A program made the translations under genes and the position numbers. A stretch of 17,378 nt of DNA, from NCBI GenBank assembly GCA_023127875.1, contig JAGMFA010000025.1, positions 1 to 17,378 of the forward strand, in the 5' to 3' direction. Below the pieces are notes generated by a model, which worked only from the letters and a program-made list of their open reading frames with translations, did no database searches and had not been told where the DNA came from. This DNA is from Candidatus Zixiibacteriota bacterium (GTDB taxonomy: Bacteria; Zixibacteria; MSB-5A5; SM1-73). Shown in pieces: positions 1-6,867 of the stretch; within the stretch, counting starts at the first letter, position 1; each line of letters begins with the position of its first letter.

Positions 1-1625
1 GAGATCTGTAAGGAATGGGTTAATCGCTGATAAGCTTGTTCAAGATCACCCTTTTGCAAAAGACTCAATCCCTGATTGACCGGTTCAACTTCGGGAAATT
101 TTTCCTTTATCATTCTGTTCTCTCGATCCACCTGTTCCGGTTTGCCCATTTTGTCAAAATAACCCGCCAGAATGAAATGTCCATTCCGACTCTTCTTGGG
201 ATCAAGGTCCAAAAGATTTCTGAATCGAGCCACAGACATATCGGGGCTGGCGTTTATGAGTATCCAGGGTAAGGTGAAAAAGAGGGCAACCGTGGTGAGG
301 CTAAGTTTTAAATAACCGACCTTTGGATCTGGTGAAATTCGGCTGAAAAGATACAAGGACAACACAGTAAATCCCAATCCAACGCTGGCAAAAAGATCCC
401 AGTCCCGGGGTGCTCCCAAGCCTGGGTTGATGAGAAAATTAAAAAGAAGCTGTGCCACAGTCACGATCAACAGGAATCGAAACATCCCATCTTTTGTGCT
501 TATGGGTTTTGGCTTAAAAATCAAAAAGACCAAAAACAAAGCCAAGCCCACCGGGGAAATTAGAAGTTGCTGATTTAAAAAATCTAAGATATGAGAAAAA
601 GAAAAGAGGGTATAATTGGGTCCAGTGTAACCTCCATGGAGAAGCGGAACAAAATAGCTGAAGACATACCAGTTATATTTGCGAATATATAAAACTAAAC
701 CTGCAAATATCAGCAACAGGAAGAAAAGTAAAATCCACGTTTTTTTGCTTCTAAATATATGACTAAGGTCTTTCCCTTCTCTATTGAAAAAGAAAAGGAA
801 CAGCATTGATGGAAAAAGATATAAAGAGGTGAAATGCAGTGGTAATAGAACAAAAAAGATTATTACCGGAACCAAGATATTTGTTTCTCCTCGCAGATAT
901 TTCAGAGAATAGAACAGATATATCAGGATGCCACTGCAAAGTAGAGGATAGTGTTCCGCATAACCGAAAAAAAGCTGGGTGCTTCCCATCAATATCAAAA
1001 TGAGGAACACAAACAGTCTGATAGAGGAGCTTTTTCCCAGAAGGATCGCCATGCGGAGAGCAAAAACAACATATATCATGCCACTCAAGTAGCTGATCAT
1101 AGCATAAACAGCCGCACCCTCCAGATGAAAGAGTTGATTAAGCAGGTCAAAAGAAGACAGATAAATCCAGATGGCTAAGGGTTGACTCCAGTTGACCGAA
1201 AGAGTGCCAGCATCGATGTTTTCAAGGATCTGAAATCCATCACCCAGAAGGTGGGTTTTGGTTTTAAAGAAATAAAATACCAAAAGAGAGGCACCGGCTA
1301 CCACCAGACAACCTAACTGCTTTCGCCTTTCTGTCAGAAAGCTGAAGACCATGACAACGGATTGCTTGAGCAGAATTTGAAGTCTTTTGTTTAACTGAGG
1401 AATGAATATAAAGAATGTAAAAGCGATCACTAAGGTTCTGAGCCACAAAGGAAAATAAGCCCAATGATTGATCCCCCACAATCTTCTTTCCGGAAAGAAG
1501 GAAAAAATCCATAAGAGGGAGAGCAAAAGCAAAGCAATGGCGATGGTTATGTTTTCCCAGGGCGGTAATTTTCTTTCAGGTTTAATCTTCTTTTTTGTAG
1601 CTAAACGTTTTTTCTTCGACTTCAT
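1..1625 (-). CDS. Polytopic membrane protein, GT-C glycosyltransferase-like, with C-terminal TPR start (partial)
   Basis: A single open frame of 541 codons runs from an ATG at 1625-1623 off the left edge of the window, so the C-terminus is missing. A basic N-terminus (KSKKKR and KKKIK within residues 1-20) is followed by about ten or more hydrophobic segments (for example near residues 26-44, 63-77, 105-120, 201-220, 250-280, 296-313, 355-370, 382-400, 440-455). A loop motif FGYAEHYPLL (220-229) and GAPRDWDLFA (404-413) resemble conserved loops I recall from bacterial GT-C fold (PMT/RgtA-like) membrane proteins. After the last helix a soluble part begins, and residues 518-540 (GLSLLQKGDLEQAYQRLTHS) look like a TPR unit. 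It could be a glycosyltransferase, a ligase, or an uncharacterised TPR membrane protein; no substrate can be inferred. No clear Shine-Dalgarno precedes the ATG, but an in-frame TGA lies upstream and no other start is available. Confidence 0.75.
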   Translation of the reverse strand, partial: MKSKKKRLATKKKIKPERKLPPWENITIAIALLLLSLLWIFSFFPERRLWGINHWAYFPLWLRTLVIAFTFFIFIPQLNKRLQILLKQSVVMVFSFLTERRKQLGCLVVAGASLLVFYFFKTKTHLLGDGFQILENIDAGTLSVNWSQPLAIWIYLSSFDLLNQLFHLEGAAVYAMISYLSGMIYVVFALRMAILLGKSSSIRLFVFLILILMGSTQLFFGYAEHYPLLCSGILIYLFYSLKYLRGETNILVPVIIFFVLLPLHFTSLYLFPSMLFLFFFNREGKDLSHIFRSKKTWILLFFLLLIFAGLVLYIRKYNWYVFSYFVPLLHGGYTGPNYTLFSFSHILDFLNQQLLISPVGLALFLVFLIFKPKPISTKDGMFRFLLIVTVAQLLFNFLINPGLGAPRDWDLFASVGLGFTVLSLYLFSRISPDPKVGYLKLSLTTVALFFTLPWILINASPDMSVARFRNLLDLDPKKSRNGHFILAGYFDKMGKPEQVDRENRMIKEKFPEVEPVNQGLSLLQKGDLEQAYQRLTHSLQI

Positions 1626-1857
1626 AATGAGAGTTTTGTATTCTTCAGTCGGGTATCATCCACAAAAGACTTTTCATTCTATTGCAATTGTCAGATAGGC
1701 ACTGGTCCTCATGCTGTTAATTATTTGTCGTAGCCAAGCCTTCATGACTTGGCTGGTGACCTCAAACTGTTTTTGCGGCTTAAATATAAGACATACAACT
1801 CATCCTGTAAAGGGGCTTATTCTTTCCAGAGGGGAATAGTGGGAGCTTTGTTTTAAG
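1626..1857. other. Intergenic gap with one hairpin
   Basis: No convincing ORF. It holds a hairpin at 1732-1754 (arms AGCCAAG/CTTGGCT, loop of nine bases) just upstream of the membrane protein start. The bases around it (GTC..GTAGCC, GGCTGGTGAC) loosely resemble the dyad element found three times at 6123-6842, so this may be a decayed relative. Confidence 0.4.
1732..1754. repeat. Short palindrome
   Basis: Seven-base perfect arms (AGCCAAG at 1732-1738, CTTGGCT at 1748-1754) separated by nine bases; the outer GTC/GAC can extend the stem. There is no T-tract, so an intrinsic terminator is not supported. Confidence 0.4.
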
Positions 1858-2238
1858 TTACATGGTGTAACCACAGCCGGGAACATTGGAGCGGAGGAAC
1901 ATGAAAGAAATGTAGCCCAACACGCCCAAAAACAATCCGAGTATAGCCAGGATTTTGATTAGAAGGGCATCAAACTTCCCACGTGCCTTCTCCAGTGTAA
2001 CCCCTGCCAGTCCTATCGCTCCGATAACGAAAAACAAACTTCCCATATACACTGCGGGGAAGAATGTAAAAACGCAAGCCAGAATGCCCAAAAGGATGCT
2101 TAAAATCGAAAGGGCCAAATAAAATTTCTTGTGAGGAAAGAAAGGTTGAGGAAGAGGCAAAACGAAGGAATATCCACATTTTTCACAAAAGGTATTCTTG
2201 GCACTTAAGGTCGTCTTGCAAAAAGGACATGTCTGCAT
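1858..2238 (-). CDS. Zinc-ribbon membrane protein, 126 aa
   Basis: The N-terminus carries a zinc-ribbon of four cysteines (C4, C7, C18, C21: CPFC...CEKC), followed by a short proline-rich linker (28-35) and three hydrophobic stretches at about 39-60, 64-81 and 92-115 that should be membrane helices. This is the layout of the small zinc-ribbon domain membrane proteins common in bacteria; function is unknown and none can be assigned. I place the start at the ATG at 2238 because GGAG sits six bases upstream; a TTG twelve bases further out (2250) lies in frame but would itself overlap that Shine-Dalgarno. The protein ends in GCGYTM. It stands alone, divergent from the ptb gene at 2404. Confidence 0.75.
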   Translation of the reverse strand: MQTCPFCKTTLSAKNTFCEKCGYSFVLPLPQPFFPHKKFYLALSILSILLGILACVFTFFPAVYMGSLFFVIGAIGLAGVTLEKARGKFDALLIKILAILGLFLGVLGYISFMFLRSNVPGCGYTM

Positions 2239-2305
2239 CAAAATCTCCAAAACTTTTCAGCTTGGTAGTTGTAAGTAAGTAGAGTGCTCCTTCGTTTTTA
2301 TTTTC

Positions 2306-2334
2306 TTGCTTTGTTGGTTATATGCCCTTATATT
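2306..2334 (+). promoter_or_regulatory. Possible sigma-70 promoter for the first ptb gene
   Basis: TTGCTT at 2306-2311 and TATATT at 2329-2334 are separated by 17 bases; an alternative -10, TATTAT, overlaps at 2331. It lies about 70 bases before the ptb start in an AT-rich gap. The -35 is weak, so this is only a candidate. Confidence 0.35.
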
Positions 2335-2403
2335 ATAGCAATTTGAACCTGGCTGTCAATCATTATTTTGGACTCTTAATATTATATCGGAGAGAAACCC
2401 AGA

Positions 2404-3309
2404 GTGATGAGAACATTGAATGACATTTTGACTCTGGCCAAAAGGATCGGTCCCAAAAGGGTTGCAGTAGCACAGGCGGAGGATGAAGAGGTTCTTGTAG
2501 CTTTAGAGCAAGCCCGGAAGGTGAAAATCGTAGATATAATCCTGGTGGGCAGGCAGGATAAGATAGAAAAGCTCGCTTTAAGGAATGGGATTGATATCGG
2601 AAGATTTGAAATCCGGCAAGAGGCGGATGGATTTTCTGCTTCCTTGAGATGCTGTGAGTTGGTGAACAGGGGAGAGGCAGATTTGGTGATGAAGGGACTG
2701 GTGGGAACTGCCCATTTCATGAAGGCAATTCTGGACAAGGAATTTGGTTTGGGGACAGGCAAACTCCTCAGCCATGTGGCGGTCTTCGAGATCCCAACAT
2801 ATCCTAAACTCCTGATGGTCACCGATGCGGCCATAAATATCGCACCTTCACTTGCCCAGAAAGCTCAAATAATTCAAAACGCAGTCGATGTTGCCCATTC
2901 GCTGGGCATTAAGTTGCCCAACGTAGCCTGCATTGCAGCGGTGGAAAAAGTGTATCCCGACAAGATGCCCGCCACCTTAGATTGTGCTTGTCTTTCCATG
3001 ATGGCAGAGCGGGGTCAAATCAAGGGAGCTTTGGTGGATGGTCCATTTGGTCTGGACAATGCAGTCTCAGAAGAATCTGCCAGGATAAAGGGAGTTGAAA
3101 GCCAGATGCCAGGAAAGGCGGATATACTTTTGTGTCCTAACATAGAAACCGGAAATGCCATTTATAAAACGTTAATTGAATTTGCTCAGGCAAAGTGTGC
3201 CGCCATCGTGGTGGGAACTAAGGTTCCTGTGATCTTGACTTCCCGCGCTGATTCGCACGAGACGAAATTCATGTCGATTGCCCTGGGAGTGGCAAGCTGT
3301 GAAAAATAA
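2404..3309 (+). CDS. ptb: Phosphate butyryltransferase (acyl-CoA:phosphate acyltransferase)
   Basis: This 301-residue protein belongs to the phosphate acetyl/butyryltransferase family, which reversibly converts an acyl-CoA plus phosphate to an acyl phosphate plus CoA in the cytosol. Seen in the sequence: LVMKGLVGTAHFMKAILDKE (94-113), LLSHVAVFE (121-129), the VTDAAINI strand-loop (139-146), VDGPFGLDNAVS (211-222), PNIETGNAIYK (245-255) and LTSRADS (278-284), in the usual family order. Length is normal for Ptb. The LDNAVS version of the DGP motif is closer to clostridial Ptb than to Pta. It is followed by a branched-chain aminotransferase, so branched acyl-CoAs (isobutyryl, isovaleryl) are plausible substrates; this is inference. 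No butyrate kinase is in the window. The GTG at 2404 is nine bases from GGAGAG; the next codon is ATG (2407) and could equally be the start. Confidence 0.85.
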   Translation: MMRTLNDILTLAKRIGPKRVAVAQAEDEEVLVALEQARKVKIVDIILVGRQDKIEKLALRNGIDIGRFEIRQEADGFSASLRCCELVNRGEADLVMKGLVGTAHFMKAILDKEFGLGTGKLLSHVAVFEIPTYPKLLMVTDAAINIAPSLAQKAQIIQNAVDVAHSLGIKLPNVACIAAVEKVYPDKMPATLDCACLSMMAERGQIKGALVDGPFGLDNAVSEESARIKGVESQMPGKADILLCPNIETGNAIYKTLIEFAQAKCAAIVVGTKVPVILTSRADSHETKFMSIALGVASCEK

Positions 3310-3368
3310 AAAAACATTCCAAAACCTAACTTATGGTTTTAAATAAAATAAGTTAACATATTTGTGTT

Positions 3369-3425
3369 GTGTCAGGACCTCAGTCCTGACACCTTTTAAT
3401 GCGTCAGGAGTGGAGCTCCTGACGC
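3369..3425. repeat. Paired palindromes after the first ptb
   Basis: Two adjacent hairpins: 3369-3392 (arms GTGTCAGGAC/GTCCTGACAC, loop CTCA) and 3401-3425 (arms GCGTCAGGAG/CTCCTGACGC, loop TGGAG), joined by eight bases. The stems share TCAGGA. No T-run follows, so a role as terminator is possible but not shown. This is one of several such pairs in the window. Confidence 0.75.
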
Positions 3426-3479
3426 AACTATAAAATCTGATAACTTAACACCTAAATCTGCTTTTGATGAGGAGGGAAA

Positions 3480-4403
3480 ATGCCTTTTGAGAAGGTTGAA
3501 AAGATATGGATGAATGGAGAGTTGATTAACTGGGATGACGCCAAAATTCATGTGCTTTCCCATGTGGTTCACTACGGCTCCAGCATTTTCGAGGGAGCGA
3601 GATGCTACAAGACCAAGAATGGTCCTGCCATCTTCCGATTGCAGGCACATACCGACCGGTTATTTAACTCATGCAAGATCTACCGCATGGAAATACCCTT
3701 CACCAGGGAGGAGATCAACCAGGCTATCATCGATCTGATAAAGTTAAATAAGCTGGATGAGTGTTATATCAGACCGGTGGTGTATCGGGGATACGAACAA
3801 TTAGGAGTTGACCCCACTGGCTGTCCGGTGGATGTTTGCATTGCGGTCTGGCGGTGGGGTGCGTACCTGGGCCCGGAAGCCCTGGAAAATGGGGTTCCGG
3901 TGTGCATCTCCTCCTGGAACCGGATGGCTCCTAATACCATGCCGGTTATGGCTAAGAGCGGTGCCAACTATATGAATGCCCAATTGATAAAACTGGAGGC
4001 AAAGGAGCACGGATATGTGGAGGGAATTGCCTTAGATGTGTTTGGATTTGTAAGTGAAGGAAGCGGCGAAAATGTGTTCATAGTGAGAGATGGTGCTTTG
4101 ATTACCCCACCCTTCAGCGCCTCCATTCTGCCCGGTATAACCAGAAACACGGTAATTCTCTTGGCGCTCGACATGGGAATAAAGGTGATTGAGCAAACCA
4201 TCCCCCGCGAGGCGTTGTATATCGCAGACGAAGTCTTCTTCACCGGAAGTGCGGCAGAGATAACACCCATAAACTCCATAGATAGGGTGCAGGTGGGAGA
4301 TGGCAAGCGTGGTCCGGTAACTAAAAAACTGCAGGAGAGATTCTTCGGTATCGTCAGCGGAGAAGCCGAGGATAAACACAACTGGCTTACATACGTCAAA
4401 TGA
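3480..4403 (+). CDS. ilvE: Branched-chain amino acid aminotransferase
   Basis: This is a class IV PLP-dependent aminotransferase of 307 residues that interconverts valine, leucine and isoleucine with their 2-oxo acids using 2-oxoglutarate/glutamate. The match to E. coli IlvE is long. Visible landmarks are the N-terminal [20 protein letters not shown] (10-29), [10 protein letters not shown] (32-41), the PLP lysine in MAKSGANY (K159, the same number as in E. coli IlvE), [20 protein letters not shown] (about 183-202), [23 protein letters not shown] and the C-terminal [28 protein letters not shown] lies five bases before the ATG. It sits between ptb and a beta-eliminating amino acid lyase, which suggests a catabolic rather than biosynthetic role: no other ilv/leu genes are present. 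Confidence 0.93.
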   Translation: MPFEKVEKIWMNGELINWDDAKIHVLSHVVHYGSSIFEGARCYKTKNGPAIFRLQAHTDRLFNSCKIYRMEIPFTREEINQAIIDLIKLNKLDECYIRPVVYRGYEQLGVDPTGCPVDVCIAVWRWGAYLGPEALENGVPVCISSWNRMAPNTMPVMAKSGANYMNAQLIKLEAKEHGYVEGIALDVFGFVSEGSGENVFIVRDGALITPPFSASILPGITRNTVILLALDMGIKVIEQTIPREALYIADEVFFTGSAAEITPINSIDRVQVGDGKRGPVTKKLQERFFGIVSGEAEDKHNWLTYVK

Positions 4404-4533
4404 GAGGAAGGTGAACCCATACGCAGGGTGGATTTCTTAGATGAATATCCTGTGTTGCAGAATTACATTCCAGTGAGAAACCTTATAGCTTTGTGAAATC
4501 AACATCTCAAACTTAACCCATAAGGAGATTCAA
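4404..4533. other. Leader before the lyase gene, no convincing feature
   Basis: A 130-base gap. An 11-codon ORF (4441-4476) is present but contains no tryptophan or proline, so it does not look like the TnaC leader peptide of enteric tna operons. AAGGAG precedes the lyase ATG with seven bases of spacing. Confidence 0.35.
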
Positions 4534-5979
4534 ATGATTATAAGGCTTGCAAGCGGGAAAGAGATTCCCGTAGAGATGCACAAGATAAAGTTCGTGCAGA
4601 AGAGCAATCTTATACCAGTTGATGCAAGGCTGAAAGCAATAGAGGAGGGAGGCTACAACACGTTCTCACTCAGGAGCAGAGACATATTCATTGACATGCT
4701 AACCGACAGCGGAACCAATGCCATGTCCGATAACCAACTGGGGGCCATGATGCTCTCTGATAATGCTTATGCCGGCTGTGAAACCTTTTACAAATTAACC
4801 TCTGCCATAGAGGACGTTTTGGGTCTTGAGTACGTTTTGCCCACCCACCAGGGAAGAGCCTCGGAGCATCTGATAGCCAAGGTTTTCGTCAAGCCGGGTG
4901 ACGTCATCCCGATGAACTATCATTTTACCACCACCAAGGCACACTTCGAGCTGGCGGGAGGAAAAATTTTAGAGATTTTCGCGGATGAAGCCCTCAACAC
5001 GCAAAGCACTAGTCTTTTTAAAGGCAACATAGACATCCAAAAGCTGAATGACGTCATAAAAAAATATGGGAGGGATAAGATACCTTTTGTGCGGATGGAG
5101 GCTACCACAAATCTTCTGGGCGGGCAACCTTTCTCCATGGAAAACTTAAAAGAGGTCAGGCGGATTTGCACCCAGCACAATATTCCTTTGCTCATGGACG
5201 CAACCTTAGTCTCCGAGAACTCCTATTTTGTGAAGCTTAGGGAAAAAGGATATGAAAATCGCACCGTAGGAGAGATAATCAAGGAGACGGTTGGCTTTTT
5301 TGACATAATATACATGAGTGCCAGGAAAAACAGCTGTGCCAGAGGAGGATTAATCGCCACCAATAACAAGGAATTCTATGAGATGATAAAACCTTGGCTT
5401 CCGCTTTACGAGGGCTTTCTCACCTATGGTGGCATCTCATTCATGGAGATGGAAGCAATGGCGGTAGGGATTCGGGAGATGACAGACATAAGCGTTGCCG
5501 GCGCCGTACCGGAACAGGTGAAGTTCTTCGTGAGAAGATGCGTCGAAGAGAAGATTCCCGTTGTCACGCCTGCGGGCGGTTTGGCCTGTCATGTAGACGC
5601 CAAGATGTTTTTGCCGGATATGCCCCAATCCCAGTATCCTGCGGGAGCGCTGTCAGCCGCCATCTATATAACGTCCGGCGTGAGATGCATGGAAAGAGGC
5701 ACCATTTCAATGGACCGGGACCAGGACGGAAATGAAGTATACTCTGATTTAGAGCTGGCCCGGCTGGCAGTTCCCAGAAGAGTGTATACCATGTCTCACC
5801 TTGAATATGTGGTTGACAGAGTAAAATGGTTATATCAGCACCGGGATAAAATCAAGGGATTGAAATTCGTGGAGGAACCGCCAGTGCTCAGATTCTTCTT
5901 TGGAAAATTGGAGCCTCTGGATAATTGGGGAGCAAAATTAGCCGAGGCTTTCAAGAAAGATTTTGGTACAGATTACTAG
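4534..5979 (+). CDS. Tyrosine phenol-lyase / tryptophanase family beta-eliminating lyase
   Basis: This 481-residue fold-type I PLP enzyme belongs to the TPL/TnaA family, which cleaves an aromatic amino acid to pyruvate, ammonia and phenol or indole. Landmarks are PTHQGRASEHL (103-113, PLP phosphate loop), the FTTTKAHFE segment (131-139), MDATLVSENSYF (221-232), the PLP lysine in MSARKNS (K265), SGVRCMERG (381-389), LARLAVPRRVYTMSH and a C-terminal LRFFFGKLE. From recalled TPL/TnaA sequences, TPL binds the phenol hydroxyl through a threonine in FTTT and an arginine in SMERG, where TnaA has FDTT and VEIG; this protein has the TPL version of both. However, the arginine three residues after the PLP-binding aspartate (DATR in TPL) is leucine here (L225), and the loop after K265 is about one residue shorter. 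The substrate is therefore open: tyrosine, tryptophan or another beta-substituted amino acid. It is placed directly after ilvE, with a paired hairpin 17 bases after its stop. Confidence 0.85.
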   Translation: MIIRLASGKEIPVEMHKIKFVQKSNLIPVDARLKAIEEGGYNTFSLRSRDIFIDMLTDSGTNAMSDNQLGAMMLSDNAYAGCETFYKLTSAIEDVLGLEYVLPTHQGRASEHLIAKVFVKPGDVIPMNYHFTTTKAHFELAGGKILEIFADEALNTQSTSLFKGNIDIQKLNDVIKKYGRDKIPFVRMEATTNLLGGQPFSMENLKEVRRICTQHNIPLLMDATLVSENSYFVKLREKGYENRTVGEIIKETVGFFDIIYMSARKNSCARGGLIATNNKEFYEMIKPWLPLYEGFLTYGGISFMEMEAMAVGIREMTDISVAGAVPEQVKFFVRRCVEEKIPVVTPAGGLACHVDAKMFLPDMPQSQYPAGALSAAIYITSGVRCMERGTISMDRDQDGNEVYSDLELARLAVPRRVYTMSHLEYVVDRVKWLYQHRDKIKGLKFVEEPPVLRFFFGKLEPLDNWGAKLAEAFKKDFGTDY

Positions 5980-5996
5980 ACTGATACCTTAAAGAT

Positions 5997-6053
5997 CGGA
6001 TAGGGGTTGTACCCCTATCCGCAATCATAGGGTGGGGGTGCAACCCCCACCCT
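5997..6053. repeat. Paired 25-nt palindromes at repeat A
   Basis: First hairpin 5997-6021: arms CGGATAGGGGT/ACCCCTATCCG, loop TGT. Second hairpin 6029-6053: arms AGGGTGGGGGT/ACCCCCACCCT, loop GCA. Both are perfect 11-3-11 dyads. The pair begins 17 bases after the lyase stop codon and may act as a transcript end or mRNA-protecting structure, but no T-tract is visible. Confidence 0.85.
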
Positions 6054-6197
6054 AACGTGAGGAGTTTCCACCTGCACGGTAGGAAGTTAAGCGATAATGA
6101 TAAAAGCCTTAAAAGTGAAAAAGTAGGTCAAGCATGGCGTAGCCTGGTTGATCCATATGGATCAACCAGCCTTTCAGGCATGGTTGACCTACAAACT
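6019..6197. repeat. Long direct repeat, copy A (179 bp)
   Basis: Runs from CCGCAATCATAG to ACAAACT. It is identical to copy C (6669-6847) except for one base (CCCCCACCCT versus CCCCCGCCCT). It contains the second paired hairpin, a spacer including AAGCGATAATGATAAAAGCC, and a 70-bp dyad element at its right end. Confidence 0.92.
6123..6192. repeat. 70-bp dyad element in copy A
   Basis: Ends are 14-base inverted repeats with one mismatch (GTAGGTCAAGCATG at the left, CATGGTTGACCTAC at the right). The centre is a perfect palindrome with 11-base arms CTGGTTGATCC/GGATCAACCAG around ATAT. An inner CCTG/CAGG can also pair. Confidence 0.88.
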
Positions 6198-6231
6198 GAG
6201 TCTCATGACGAAGTGCAGGACGAGCCCCTAT

Positions 6232-6416
6232 CCGCACAATCGCAGGGTGGGGGTGCAACCCCCACCCTAACGTGAGGAGTTTACTCCTGTACGGTAGAAA
6301 GTTAAGCGATGATGATAAAAGCCTTAAAAGTGAAAAAGTAGGTCAAGCATGGCGTAGCCTGCTTGACAAATTCGTATTTGTCAACCAGCCTTTCAGGCAT
6401 GGTTGACCTACAAACT
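6232..6416. repeat. Long direct repeat, copy B (185 bp), diverged
   Basis: Same order of parts as copies A and C, with several substitutions (for example GCAGGGTGG for ATAGGGTGG, TTTACTCCTG for TTTCCACCTG) and a different central stem. Just before it only the right arm of the first paired hairpin remains (CCCCTATCCGC), so it is truncated on its left. Confidence 0.9.
6338..6411. repeat. Dyad element in copy B with a swapped stem
   Basis: The outer 14-base ends are the same as in copy A, but the centre is TTGACAAAT/ATTTGTCAA around TCGT instead of GTTGATCC/GGATCAAC around ATAT. Both arms have changed together, so pairing is preserved with different sequence. Confidence 0.88.
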
Positions 6417-6442
6417 AAATAATATCATAAAGAGGTTTAGCC

Positions 6443-6598
6443 ATGAAAAAACTCCTTTGGATAAGAGACTCACAAAAGTTTTGGAAAGTATTCAGTGAAG
6501 AAAGAAAAAAGATAGGAAGACAAAGAAGAAATCTTCCCTTTGCTAAGAAGATTGATATTTTGTCTTCCATGCAGAAGCTATTTCACAAAAACCGCTAA
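6443..6598 (+). CDS. Small basic ORF, 51 aa, unassigned
   Basis: An ATG at 6443 opens a 51-codon frame ending with TAA at 6598, preceded by AAAGAGG about eight bases upstream. The product is strongly basic (RKKIGRQRRN around residues 21-30) and has an aromatic-rich start (LLWIRDSQKFWKVF) and a helix-like end (LPFAKKIDILSSMQKLF). The latter loosely recalls short antitoxin-like proteins with an LPFxEKLxIL pattern, but no toxin partner is present on either side, so this is a guess. It lies exactly between repeat copies B and C and could be a cargo ORF, a remnant of a toxin-antitoxin pair, or chance. Confidence 0.45.
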   Translation: MKKLLWIRDSQKFWKVFSEERKKIGRQRRNLPFAKKIDILSSMQKLFHKNR

Positions 6599-6668
6599 CG
6601 ACTAAACTGAAACCACAAAGATCAGGTAAGGGTTGTTCCCCTATTCGCCCAGACGGGTGGTCGTCTGA

Positions 6669-6847
6669 CCGCAATCATAGGGTGGGGGTGCAACCCCCGC
6701 CCTAACGTGAGGAGTTTCCACCTGCACGGTAGGAAGTTAAGCGATAATGATAAAAGCCTTAAAAGTGAAAAAGTAGGTCAAGCATGGCGTAGCCTGGTTG
6801 ATCCATATGGATCAACCAGCCTTTCAGGCATGGTTGACCTACAAACT
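6669..6847. repeat. Long direct repeat, copy C (179 bp)
   Basis: One base different from copy A over 179 bases. Homology continues further left: AAAGATC followed by a decayed first hairpin (6626-6647), then about 21 extra bases that form their own hairpin (arms CAGACG/CGTCTG around GGTGGT near 6650-6668). The copy ends 20 bases before the second ptb start. Confidence 0.92.
6773..6842. repeat. 70-bp dyad element in copy C
   Basis: Identical to the element in copy A: 14-base inverted ends and the central GGTTGATCC/GGATCAACC palindrome around ATAT. It lies 25 bases upstream of the second ptb start codon, so it would be in the leader of that mRNA if transcription comes from upstream. Confidence 0.88.
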
Positions 6848-6867
6848 ATTTTTCTTTAGAGGGAAAA

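Larger units (their letters stand above)
5980..6867. other. Repeat-rich intergenic region between the lyase and second ptb
   Basis: An 888-base stretch holding three copies (A, B, C) of a ~180-base repeat and one small ORF (6443-6598). A longer apparent frame at 6057-6275 lies entirely over repeats A and B and is not credited as a gene. Confidence 0.85.

Noticed and set aside
36..1698. Several short frames over the left end (36-272 plus, 951-1178 plus, 1264-1512 minus, 1468-1698 plus)
   Set aside because: They overlap the long edge-running minus-strand membrane protein frame and have no family resemblance; they are shadows.
3310..3360. Intrinsic terminator after the first ptb
   Set aside because: AAAACC/GGTTTT can pair around TAACTTAT, but the stem is AT-rich and short; too weak to annotate.
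4441..4476. 11-codon leader ORF before the TPL/TnaA-like gene
   Set aside because: A TnaC-type leader should contain a key tryptophan and a terminal proline; this one has neither, and it has no good ribosome site.
6057..6275. 72-codon frame on the plus strand
   Set aside because: It lies wholly within repeat copies A and B, crosses hairpins, and reads as low-complexity translation of the repeat.
5997..6847. CRISPR array
   Set aside because: The repeats are three ~180-base units with long internal dyads and unequal spacing, not short repeats with unique spacers; no cas gene nearby.
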